Shown here in pieces: positions 1 through 7,968 of a stretch of 64,000 nucleotides of DNA. The notes under the pieces were generated by a model, which worked only from the letters and a program-made list of their open reading frames with translations, made no database searches and was not told the DNA's origin. The stretch comes from CAZSRX01 sp964609675 [NCBI: uncultured Bacteroidota bacterium] (GTDB lineage: Bacteria > CLD3 > SB21). The stretch covers positions 1 through 64,000 of the forward strand of contig CAZSRX010000015.1 of the NCBI GenBank assembly GCA_964609675.1, read 5' to 3'. How positions within the stretch are numbered: position 1 is the stretch's first letter; each line of letters begins with the position of its first letter. A program made the position numbers and the translations under genes.

Positions 1-140
1 AAAAAAAAGAAAAATTACGACTACTAAAGTGTCAACTTTTTCTAGGACGAGACAGGAACAATACATTCGTTATTCTACGTTCGATATTTCCACCCGCGAT
101 TGATTATGTTGTTCCATACGCTCGAACATGGAAGGTTCGC

Positions 141-187
141 AAAAAAAAAAAAAAAAAAAACTGCCCCGCCTAAGGTTGGCGAGGCAG
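141..187 (-). terminator. Rho-independent terminator with 20-base A/T tract
   Basis: Read on the minus strand, a hairpin (CTGCC-x-CGCC paired with GGCG-x-GGCAG, 161-185) is followed by an uninterrupted run of 20 T (the A run at 141-160). It lies just downstream of the minus-strand FISUMP lipoprotein gene and should end its transcript. The homopolymer is unusually long for a terminator tail. The remaining bases 1-140 hold no gene I can recognise. Confidence 0.8.
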
Positions 188-221
188 ATATTTAAATAAA
201 AGTTGACTCTAGCTGTGCATG

Positions 222-899
222 CTAATCTTTCACACAGCGAACGCTTAAACCATTTTCCTTATCGGTGTTACCATGGCCTGCATCGGCGCCGTTGTAATGC
301 AAGTAAAAATCTTTTGCGTTTAGCGCATCTGCTTCTGTAGCTGACCACAAGTATGCCTCATTGCCAGGGCCGTAGAATGTTCCATTTTGAACACGGAAGC
401 CACCTGGTAACGCTGTAAAACCGCTTGAATTATTCGCTCCGGAATTAGGAGAATTCCAGTGTGCCGTTCCTGCTTCTTTAAGTTTGCCTCCGGCAACAAT
501 TGACCCACCCAAATAATTTACAAGAATTATCCAATCATTATCCGAAGGCACATGCCAGCCCACAGGAGCTATTTTACGGCTGTCGTTTACCGCATGCCAG
601 TTATACAGCCGTCCGTAAGTAGTTGCGATGCTTGCATTGTTGCTATGATTGCAGTATGCACCCGTTGTTAAATTATACCATGCCGTGTTGTCGGTTACAT
701 TAGGTATCGTGTCGCCGTTACGGTAACGGGTAGTCTTCAGATTTTCAACCATCCATGTTTGCGTGCCGATTTTAACAGTATGGTAAACGTTGCCGTCGAT
801 GTCGGTTACGGTGTAATCCTGTTTTTTCAGGTCCCAGTCTTCGCAGGAAATTAAAATACCGATACATAAAAATTGAAGTAAACGTTTAAAAAACTTCAT
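222..899 (-). CDS. FISUMP-domain lipoprotein
   Basis: A predicted outer-membrane or periplasmic lipoprotein of about 225 residues. The N-terminus is a short lipoprotein signal with the lipobox LISC, followed by a domain carrying the hallmarks of the Fibrobacter succinogenes major paralogous domain family: YHTVKIGTQTWMVENL, TTYGRLYNWHAV, GWHVPSDNDW, FTALPGGFR, YLWSAT and a final LSVRCVKD. These domains are common in FCB genomes as surface lipoproteins; their biochemical role is not established. Three in-frame ATGs lie within 18 bases; I chose the third (899) because an AGGA sequence sits about 9 bases upstream, but the first, at 917, is also open. The gene is followed by a strong terminator and is probably monocistronic or the last gene after the CsgG-like gene upstream. 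Confidence 0.85.
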   Translation of the reverse strand: MKFFKRLLQFLCIGILISCEDWDLKKQDYTVTDIDGNVYHTVKIGTQTWMVENLKTTRYRNGDTIPNVTDNTAWYNLTTGAYCNHSNNASIATTYGRLYNWHAVNDSRKIAPVGWHVPSDNDWIILVNYLGGSIVAGGKLKEAGTAHWNSPNSGANNSSGFTALPGGFRVQNGTFYGPGNEAYLWSATEADALNAKDFYLHYNGADAGHGNTDKENGLSVRCVKD

Positions 900-939
900 T
901 TTCATCAGTCCTGTCATAATATTTCAAATGATGTTGATG

Positions 940-1890
940 TTAAAAAGATACGGAGTAACCGATCTGCCACTGATTATCAGTAAAATCTAATCGTAATCCG
1001 CTATATGGCATATTCAGGGAAGCGGATTGAGCCTGTTTCACGTTCTGGGAGCCTTTATACGCTACATAAATAATATCGGCCAGCCATATAACCGCTCCGA
1101 CTCGTGTGGCGATATAATAGGTGTGATGCGCGTCATTCGCTTTTTTATATAGCGAATTCGTGCGTTTTGTTTTATAATCGGTATAATAATCGCTGGATTT
1201 GCTTTTCTTAAGAAGTCCGAAACCAATGAGCCCTGCCGCGCTCACAGTGGTCAGGATCGGACGGATTTTATTCTTTTCCACAAAATAACCGCCCAGTCCC
1301 GGAAATATTACGGATAAAAATGCGTTGGAAGGTCCGCCCGGTTTTTTATTCGTATTGCTTTGGGTGATCTTTTCTGATTCTTTCATTGATTTCTTTTTGC
1401 TGTCTATTCCAGACAGGCTGATGGCAACAAAACGCATTTCATCCAACAAGCCGTCGATTTTTCCTGAATAATTTCGGCTGATGGTTTGATTAACCGTTCC
1501 TGTTTCAACGCTGATCATTCGGATGTCAATCGCGTAGGTTTCTCCAAGCTTACCAATACTGCCCGCAAACATGAATTCAACTCCAAGCAGTCGTCCAACC
1601 TGGACGACGCACTCCGATGTATTGCAGTTGTCCGATAGTGAAAAATCCTGTTCTTTTAAAATATCATTCATTTTCTCTCGTTCAAGAACCTGAAAAGCTT
1701 GCGTCTGTACAAGTTCTGCGCGAAAACGCTGCGATACCGTGTAGGCTTCGTTTGCTGTCAATGTTCCTTCTGCCTGGAACCCCAGAACGGCCACGGTCAT
1801 TTTCTTTCCAGCGCCCTGGGAAAAAGTTGTCCCGCTGAGAAGTAAGACACAACAAAGCATAGTCAATAGCCATTGTACAGATGTTTTCAT
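940..1890 (-). CDS. CsgG/FlgO-like secreted protein with C-terminal membrane segments
   Basis: A 316-residue protein of the loose family that includes CsgG-like and FlgO/LpoB-like proteins. A signal peptide (MKTSVQWLLTMLCCVLLLSG, about residues 1-25) precedes a domain beginning MTVAVLGFQAEG, with FQVLEREKMNDILKEQ and GVEFMFAGSIGKLGETYAID, typical of periplasmic domains that build a nucleotide-binding-like fold without a known substrate. The C-terminal third (FLSVIFPGLGGYFVE, then hydrophobic stretches) suggests two or three membrane helices as in proteins with a DUF5683-like tail. The open frame extends 40 codons further upstream, but the ATG at 1890 has a GGAG ribosome binding site 6 bases before it and starts a clean signal peptide, so it is preferred. 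It is separated from the downstream lipoprotein gene by about 40 bases, so the two could be cotranscribed. The function is not known. Confidence 0.7.
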   Translation of the reverse strand: MKTSVQWLLTMLCCVLLLSGTTFSQGAGKKMTVAVLGFQAEGTLTANEAYTVSQRFRAELVQTQAFQVLEREKMNDILKEQDFSLSDNCNTSECVVQVGRLLGVEFMFAGSIGKLGETYAIDIRMISVETGTVNQTISRNYSGKIDGLLDEMRFVAISLSGIDSKKKSMKESEKITQSNTNKKPGGPSNAFLSVIFPGLGGYFVEKNKIRPILTTVSAAGLIGFGLLKKSKSSDYYTDYKTKRTNSLYKKANDAHHTYYIATRVGAVIWLADIIYVAYKGSQNVKQAQSASLNMPYSGLRLDFTDNQWQIGYSVSF

Positions 1891-2189
1891 TATGTCTCCA
1901 TAGATTAGGTTCGGTTTTACGTTTATATTCCTTCCGTGTATAGAATTAATCCTGTCCTCGAACGCAGTATAAATTATGATCAAAATTGATTGTAAATGAC
2001 CGGCATTCATTTACACTTTCTCCGCTATACGAAATCAGTTGGAGTATTCGTCTCTTTTCCGGTTCAGGTGTCAGGAATAATCAAAGTCGGATGAAATTAC
2101 AATAATGTATCAATAGGTGATTATAATTGCAAGAAAAAAAATTATTGGGAATAATGAATTTTTAAGACAATAGGTTTTGGTATAAACCT

Positions 2190-3158
2190 TTATTGTTTTT
2201 CCCTGTCCAGCGCCCACAACGCCGCGCCGATGGTGCCTGCGTGGTTACCTAACTGCGCCTGTACGATCCGCAAACCGTTGCGCGCCGTTTTCATGACACG
2301 GTCAGAGACTGATTCATGGATAGACCTGATCAATACTTCACCCGCCTAAGATATCCCGCCTCCTATGATAATCACATCCGGATTGAGACTATGAACAATA
2401 TTCGCGATTCCCGCGCCGAGATAATCCAGCGCCCGGTTCATAATGCCCGTTGCCAGCGAATCGCCGTTCCTCCAGGCGGTTATTATATCTTTAACGGTAA
2501 TATCAGTTGATGCATGGAGTGATGATGGATGCCCCTGATTGAATGCGTCGATAAAATCACGGATAATAAATTTTCCGCCGGCATATTGTTCCAGGCAGCC
2601 GCGGTTTCCGCACGCGCAAGGACGCCCTTCGGCTTCGACTGTCATGTGCCCGAACTCCGCTGCGTTGAACGAACTCCTGTTCAGGATTTCGCCGTTGATG
2701 ATAATGCCGCCGCCGATGCCGGTGCCGAGTGTGATGCCCGCCACTGTATGATACCTGCATCCGGCTCCTGACTTATATTCACCGTAGGTCATCAGTTTAG
2801 CGTCGTTATTTACAAACACGGGTAAGCCGGTTGCATCTCCGATAATCTCAGCTAACGGAACGTCCTCCCAGTTGGGTATATGCGGCGTCGGGCCGGGGGA
2901 TATGCCGCGTCCGGAATCAATGCTGCCCGGACAGCCGATTCCGACAGCCGTTACGGAAAAGTGATTCTCACCGGCAAACGTCAGGCATTCATGGGCAGCC
3001 TGAATCATCAGTTTGAGTATATGATCCTTCCCTTTTTCTGACCTGACGGACGTTGTGCCGAATCGGATTAATTCGCCCTCTGCGGAAACAACACCGAATT
3101 TTAAATTGGTACCGCCGAGATCCAGGCCGATAGCATTTCGTTTTGTATGATTGCACAT
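2190..3158 (-). pseudogene. ROK-family sugar kinase (glucokinase-like) interrupted by an amber codon
   Basis: The protein is a ROK-family kinase, expected to phosphorylate glucose or an amino sugar in the cytoplasm. Visible family signatures are the N-terminal ATP motif GLDLGGTNLKFG, the sugar-binding FVNNDAKLMTYGEY, the GTGIGGGIIING loop, the ROK zinc site EFGHMTVEAEG followed by CACGNRGCLEQYAGG, and VHSLNPDVIIIGGGIS. Immediately after GGGIS, at 2346-2348, the frame has a TAG stop, yet the same frame continues with AGEVLIRSIHESV and ends 51 codons later at a TAA (2190-2192), giving the usual full length of about 322 residues. In relatives this position is commonly an E, Q or K codon, each one base from TAG. 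This is therefore a recent nonsense mutation, a sequencing error, or a gene needing suppression. The truncated 270-residue product would lack the final helices of the fold. Confidence 0.85.
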
Positions 3159-3171
3159 ATTGAGCGCTTTA

Positions 3172-3519
3172 TTAATCGTTCAGAGCCTTATATCGTTTGC
3201 CCCAGAATTTATATTTTGTGAGCGCGGTAAAAACCATCAGACGCTCGAATATCCTGATTGCCATGAGTGAATGAATAATCCGGTAACCGAGGAACATCAA
3301 CATAATGCACACGCCCGAATCAATCGCGAATTTTAAAATCCGGTTCTCCACAGGAAATAAATAATTTTATCCGATGATCACAGTATAAAATAACACCACG
3401 ATACCGATGATGAAGCCATGCGCGGTTTCGATCGCCCGGGTCGGGCAACGGCTCATGCAGTGCATGCAGCTTTCGCAGCGATAGGTCCAGAACGGCCGGT
3501 GGGCTTCGATGTGCGGCCA
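3172..3519 (-). pseudogene. Remnant of an EFR1-like 4Fe-4S ferredoxin membrane protein
   Basis: On the minus strand one frame reads a cysteine motif CESCMHCMSRCP (C-x2-C-x2-C-x3-CP, bases 3442-3477) preceded by HRPFWTYR and followed by TRAIETAHG, which matches the second iron-sulfur motif of EFR1-type ferredoxins. A hydrophobic stretch follows, then a TAA stop inside the frame, and then about 65 further sensible codons with another hydrophobic segment ending at 3172. The frame is also closed by a stop directly upstream of 3519, and no ferredoxin-like start or first cluster is visible, so the N-terminal part is missing. The remnant lies just downstream of the ROK start on the same strand. The iron-sulfur motif is clear; the family assignment is an inference. 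Confidence 0.55.
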
Positions 3520-3692
3520 TTAGATACGAAGGGTTATAAAAAGGCTTCTTTTTTCGGAAACACCTTTTATGACGCAACGACTCCTTACCGGGTTCTATTT
3601 TCGGTAACAGTCTTAATGACGCAATTCGTCGACAGATAAGCTGCCAGATAAAAAGTAAAAATTCATTGCATTTCTGTAAAAAAGATATATCT

Positions 3693-3721
3693 TTGAAGGT
3701 TCACACTACAGGTTATATATT
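3693..3721 (+). promoter_or_regulatory. Sigma70-like promoter candidate
   Basis: TTGAAG (3693-3698) and TATATT (3716-3721) are separated by 17 bases, 32 bases before the ATG of the SPT-like gene, which also has a GGAG ribosome binding site. The match is by eye only. Confidence 0.5.
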
Positions 3722-3753
3722 AATTTTTATGTACTTATAATTGGAGAAATTTA

Positions 3754-5007
3754 ATGAGTAAATGGCTGATCAATAAATGCCGGCCACTGTCCCGTTATGT
3801 AGAAGAATACAAAGCCAAGGGTCTTTATAGCTATTTTACGGAACTTGAGAAAACCGGAACTTATATTACCGTTAAAGGAATACCCTTAATTAACTTTTCC
3901 TCGAATGATTATCTGGGCCTCACCCATGATCCGAGGGTTCTGAATGCGGCCAAAAAAGCGTTTGACATTTACGGTTCCGGCTTGTGTGGCAGCCGGTATG
4001 TGGTAGGCACAACCGTCGAGCATGTCAAACTGGAAGAAAAAATTGCCCAATGGAAAGGCAAAGAAGCCTGCATTGTATTTTCAACCGGTTACCAGACTCT
4101 GCTGGGTACGGTATCCTCGCTGCTGACGCGCATGGATGATTCCATTGAAGAGGACATCGTGCTGGTAATTGATAAGCTGAGCCATGCCTGCATTCTGGAC
4201 GGCTGTTCGCTGGCGGTAGGCGCTCAGATGACACGCGGCGTCAGTAAGATGCCTGATGGACAAATCCGATATTTCCGGCATAATGATCCCGAAAGCCTTG
4301 AAGATATTGTCAAGTCAAACACAGAAAAAGGGAAGAAAGTTATCATTATCGTCGAAGGCGTGTACAGCATGGACGGCGATATCTGCCGGCTACCGGATTT
4401 CGTCAAAATTGCCGATAAATACGACGCGGCCATTGCCGTGGATGACGCGCACGGAACGGGCGTTCTCGGCAAAACCGGACGCGGAACCCCCGAGCATTTC
4501 GGGCTTGAAAAAGACGTGGATCTGCTGATGGGTACCTTCAGCAAGGCGCTCGGCTGTATCGGCGGATTCGTTACGGGCCAAAAGGACGTCATTTCCCACA
4601 TCAAACATAAAGCCCGAAGTCTTATCTTTTCCGCCGCGGCTCCGGTTTCGATTATTGTCTCCGTATCCACTATTATTGATATCATTCAGTCCGAGCCCGA
4701 ACATCTGGCCCGGCTGCGTGAGAATGAAGCCTACTTTAAAAACGAGCTTAAGAATATGGGATTCGATTATGCCAACAGCGAATCGCCTATCGTCCCCATC
4801 ATGATCCGTGATCCGGAAAAAACCCTGTATATTTCCACCAAGCTGTTTGAAAACGGCGTTTTGATGCTGCCCATGCTGTATCCGGCGGTAACCAAAGGCG
4901 AAGAACGGCTACGTTGCACCATCGGCGCCAAACACACTAAAGACGACATGAACAAAGCCCTGGAAGTGCTCAAGAAAGAAGGCAAAGCCATCGGCGTCAT
5001 CAAGTAA
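3754..5007 (+). CDS. Serine palmitoyltransferase-like alpha-oxoamine synthase
   Basis: A 417-residue PLP enzyme of the alpha-oxoamine synthase family, which condenses an amino acid with an acyl thioester and releases CO2 (serine palmitoyltransferase, glycine C-acetyltransferase and 8-amino-7-oxononanoate synthase). Family features are NFSSNDYLGLT, SGLCGSRYVVGT, FSTGYQ, the EGVYSMDGDI and VDDAHGTGVLG motifs of the PLP site, and the Schiff-base lysine K264 in GTFSKALGCIGGF. The start KAKGLYSYF, the GTFSK rather than GTLGKA context, IKHKARSLIFSA and ESPIVPI resemble bacterial serine palmitoyltransferases more than Kbl or BioF; no bio or tdh gene is adjacent. With the glycosyltransferase and CDP-alcohol transferase that follow, a role in sphingolipid base synthesis is plausible. 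Kbl-type activity cannot be excluded. It has its own terminator. Confidence 0.85.
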   Translation: MSKWLINKCRPLSRYVEEYKAKGLYSYFTELEKTGTYITVKGIPLINFSSNDYLGLTHDPRVLNAAKKAFDIYGSGLCGSRYVVGTTVEHVKLEEKIAQWKGKEACIVFSTGYQTLLGTVSSLLTRMDDSIEEDIVLVIDKLSHACILDGCSLAVGAQMTRGVSKMPDGQIRYFRHNDPESLEDIVKSNTEKGKKVIIIVEGVYSMDGDICRLPDFVKIADKYDAAIAVDDAHGTGVLGKTGRGTPEHFGLEKDVDLLMGTFSKALGCIGGFVTGQKDVISHIKHKARSLIFSAAAPVSIIVSVSTIIDIIQSEPEHLARLRENEAYFKNELKNMGFDYANSESPIVPIMIRDPEKTLYISTKLFENGVLMLPMLYPAVTKGEERLRCTIGAKHTKDDMNKALEVLKKEGKAIGVIK

Positions 5008-5029
5008 GCCAAATTACTTATATACAAAA

Positions 5030-5060
5030 AACCCTTCTGCCACACAGAAGGTTTTTTTTT
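5030..5060 (+). terminator. Rho-independent terminator
   Basis: A stem CCTTCTG / CAGAAGG (5033-5039 and 5045-5051) with a 5-base loop is followed by nine T. It closes the SPT-like transcription unit, so the glycosyltransferase gene downstream probably has its own promoter. Confidence 0.85.
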
Positions 5061-5300
5061 GACAATTCTGAATAGCTATAATTTGAAACGGAATTGTGAT
5101 TTTTCTGATAGCCTCATGTCCGTGTTTCTGGGCCATCCCTATCGTATCGGCGTCACCTGGCTTTTCCGAAATGGCGGGGCGTTCGGCAGGCCGGCTTACA
5201 GGAATCATAATACTTCCGGTTGCTGCAAAACCGATTAATGTGCCGTTGTCGATACCAATTCCCTTCCGAAGAAATTTTAAAATGATTTTAAAAACAGCGT

Positions 5301-6539
5301 GTGAATTTGCTTTTTTGCGATAGATTATTTATAATAACAAAATTTTACCCGGAGATTTATCCTATTTCGGCATCATTAACAGACATCATTATTCTTGCCA
5401 TGAAATTTCTGCCGGCCAGCGGAGGCAGCGCGACTTATGCCTACAATCTGGCGCTGGGGCTTCATCAGCAGGGTCTGCACGTACAGGTCCTGGCGCCTTC
5501 CTACGGAATGAGGGCGTCTGATGATTCCGTTTATCCGTTCCGCATCCGGCGCATGCGTATGACAAATGAGAGCTTTTTCCTGATACGCCATTTCGTGGCG
5601 CTCCTGTACGTTATCATTGGGTATTGTAAATACAAGCCGCGTTATATCTGGGCGACAACCTATGCCGGCTGCGCTGTGCTGGGCATGTGCCGTTTTTCTA
5701 AGTCGAAAACAATCGGCACGGTGCACGGGGGCGGCATCCACCGCCGGTTTCCGCCAAAAAAACTATCCGACCGGCCCGGTAACTTTTTCGGTTTACGTTT
5801 TATACGCCACAGCGACGCCATGGTAACGGTCAGCAAGGAATCACGCGCCATGTTTCTTGAACGTTTGCGTCCGTACAATGTTTTAAAAGATTTTCATGTT
5901 ATTTATAATGGCATCCGCTTCGATTATGAAAGATTCAAGACCAAATCACAAGCTCTGGAACGCTTTTCGGAATACGCCGGTAAAACGGTGCTGTTGACCG
6001 TCGGACGGTTGGTAAAAGCCAAAGGCCATGATCTGGTCATTCAGGCGGTCACGCGTCTGCTGGCTGAAATTCCGGAACTGATTTATATCATTTGCGGTGA
6101 AGGCCCGGAGAAAGCCTCGCTGATAACTCTGGCGCACCGTTTATCGGCCGATCATGCCGTTAAATTTATGGGATATGTCCATGATGAGGATTTGGAATAT
6201 TTTTTCGGACTCTGCGATGTGTTTGTTATGGCCGGACGGGAAACGGAACATTTTGTTGAGGGCTTCGGGCTTGTGTATATCGAGGCCGGCATCAGGAATA
6301 AGCCGGTTATCGGCACCCGCGTAGGCGGCATACCGGAAGCCGTCGTGCACGGACAGACCGGGATTCTGATACAACCTGAGAACGTCGGCGAGCTGACAGA
6401 CGCCATTCGTTCGTTGGTAGCGGATCCGCAGGAACGAAACCGCCTGGCCGGCAACGCCAGAACATTTATCGAAAATAATTTTACAACGGCCGTTATGGCC
6501 AAACATAACGTTGACCTGCTTAAACAATTACAGCATTAA
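5301..6539 (+). CDS. Glycosyltransferase family 4 (GT-B fold)
   Basis: A cytoplasmic or membrane-associated retaining glycosyltransferase of up to 412 residues. The N-terminal acceptor domain has the glycine-rich loop PASGGSATYAYNLALGL, and the C-terminal donor domain has LTVGRLVKAKGHDLVIQAV, IICGEGPE, the E-x7-E motif in EGFGLVYIEAG, and NKPVIGTRVGGIPEAV, all typical of GT4 enzymes using a nucleotide sugar. The start is uncertain: the open frame begins with GTG at 5301, whereas the first ATG (5400) would cut off the beta strand DIIILAMKFLP that normally opens the fold, so an upstream GTG or ATT start is likely. The gene is 20 bases before the CDP-alcohol transferase gene and probably cotranscribed with it. 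Acceptor unknown; glycosylation of a sphingolipid or phospholipid headgroup fits the context. Confidence 0.85.
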   Translation: MNLLFCDRLFIITKFYPEIYPISASLTDIIILAMKFLPASGGSATYAYNLALGLHQQGLHVQVLAPSYGMRASDDSVYPFRIRRMRMTNESFFLIRHFVALLYVIIGYCKYKPRYIWATTYAGCAVLGMCRFSKSKTIGTVHGGGIHRRFPPKKLSDRPGNFFGLRFIRHSDAMVTVSKESRAMFLERLRPYNVLKDFHVIYNGIRFDYERFKTKSQALERFSEYAGKTVLLTVGRLVKAKGHDLVIQAVTRLLAEIPELIYIICGEGPEKASLITLAHRLSADHAVKFMGYVHDEDLEYFFGLCDVFVMAGRETEHFVEGFGLVYIEAGIRNKPVIGTRVGGIPEAVVHGQTGILIQPENVGELTDAIRSLVADPQERNRLAGNARTFIENNFTTAVMAKHNVDLLKQLQH

Positions 6540-6559
6540 ATTATTCAGGAGAATTATAA

Positions 6560-7261
6560 ATGAGCACCAATCACGATTCGCAAAAATCCGACAAGCGCGT
6601 TAACGACATTCTGCTGGGACCCCTGGAACGGCCGGCGCTGGAATTTTTCTGCCGTCACATGCCGTCATGGGCCAATCCGGATCATCTGACTATTATCGGC
6701 GTTCTGGCCGGCTTTCTGATCGGCGCCAGTTACGCCCTGACGAGCTATGACCGTAACTTCCTGTGGCTGGCGTCTGCCGGCTTGGTGCTACACTGGTTTG
6801 GCGACAGTCTCGACGGCAACCTCGCGCGATACCGTAAAATCGAACGCCCGAAATACGGTTATTACGTCGATCACATCGCCGACGCGTATATCACCACGGT
6901 GATCTGCATCGGAATCGGGCTTTCGGCCTATGTCGGGTTTATTTATGCCATGTTCTGTCTGGTCGCGTATTTACTCATGTCTGTGATGACCTATGTGACG
7001 ACAAATGTCACGGGTATTTTTAAAATCTCCTACGGCAAGCTGGGCCCAACGGAAGTCCGCGTAGTAATGATTCTCGCGAATGTGTATTTTTACTTCGGGC
7101 CGAATCCGGTTATCCATTTTACGTATTTCGAAATCACCTTATACAATCTGATCGCCTCGGTGGCCGCTTCGTTATTATTCCTATATTTTATGGTGTTTTC
7201 GCTTAAACAAATCCGGGAATTATATAAACTCGAACCGATAAAAAAACCGGCTAACCCGTAA
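6560..7261 (+). CDS. CDP-alcohol phosphatidyltransferase
   Basis: A 233-residue integral membrane enzyme that transfers a phosphatidyl or phospho-alcohol group from a CDP-linked donor to an alcohol acceptor, releasing CMP. The complete catalytic signature D-x2-D-G-x2-A-R-x8-G-x3-D-x3-D is present (GDSLDGNLARY through GYYVDHIAD, about residues 74-103). Hydrophobic segments before and after the motif give the usual five to six membrane helices. The ribosome binding site is AGGAG upstream of ATG 6560. The acceptor cannot be read from sequence: inositol phosphate, glycerol phosphate or ceramide are all possible. With the SPT-like and GT4 genes just upstream, synthesis of a phospho-headgroup of a sphingolipid or an inositol lipid is the best guess. 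Confidence 0.9.
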   Translation: MSTNHDSQKSDKRVNDILLGPLERPALEFFCRHMPSWANPDHLTIIGVLAGFLIGASYALTSYDRNFLWLASAGLVLHWFGDSLDGNLARYRKIERPKYGYYVDHIADAYITTVICIGIGLSAYVGFIYAMFCLVAYLLMSVMTYVTTNVTGIFKISYGKLGPTEVRVVMILANVYFYFGPNPVIHFTYFEITLYNLIASVAASLLFLYFMVFSLKQIRELYKLEPIKKPANP

Positions 7262-7968
7262 CCGTTTTTTTCATATGTAGAATACCCTTACGAATTGCCG
7301 CCTCCCACGGCGATCAGGTAGTTACCGATAAACTACCCTAGGCAGCGGGCGTGGATAGCTTGACGCCACGGCAGGCCGAGTTTTTTGCCAAAGAAGAACG
7401 GGCCGATGAATGCAACCAGCCATTCGGCCGTCCTCTCAATAAAAGGGCCGTCAAAAGAAAACGTCATTATCGCAACGGAAGATCTTGCCTACGAAATCGC
7501 ATCCTGATATCATGCCGGTGGTTTGGAATAGGCTGCACCCGACGGCCGTAATAAAAGCGTGCATTACTTCTCACATCGCCTTTACGCTGATTAACGACAT
7601 CCACCGGGCCATCGCAAAAAATATTTCATGCGCTCCTTATAGGCTTTGACCGGGCGGGCGGCGCGCGTTCATGGGTTTACCATGCGCCGGAATGATATTT
7701 TTAACCGGACTTGCGCCAGGATTGGCGTTTTTCCTTTACCATCGGGATGGACGCAATCCGGATTTGGCATTTGTACCGGATGATTAAGGGTTAAATACGC
7801 ATCCGGAAGTTCTATCGTAATCATTCAATCATCAGACTGTTTTCTTTCCTGTCGCCGTAAACAAGCAAGCGATTGCCACAATCTTTGGCCGCCTGTAAAA
7901 AAGTTATTCTATCTTAAAGTTTGTAATTCTGCTTAACTCTTATTAAATTACCCGCAAATGAAACGCTT
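7262..7968 (-). pseudogene. Non-coding stretch with decayed coding fragments
   Basis: No intact gene is visible in these 700 bases. The minus strand carries several short open pieces in shifting frames that look like eroded genes: a piece at 7288-7467 beginning MTFSFDGPFIERTAEWL with an internal TAG; a piece starting at 7564 that begins MHAFITAVGCSL, like the start of a FabH-type ketoacyl synthase; and a piece near 7660-7740 containing NIIPAHGKPMNA, resembling the end of a metallo-beta-lactamase-fold protein. These resemblances are weak and by eye. The bases just before 7969 are A+T-rich and probably contain the promoter of the receiver-kinase gene. Confidence 0.35.

Noticed and set aside
2346-2348. 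TAG recoding (for example pyrrolysine) in the ROK gene
   Set aside because: Several other genes in the window (18037-18648, 31864-33354, 47482-48420) end at TAG with sensible lengths, and the residue is not an expected special amino acid.
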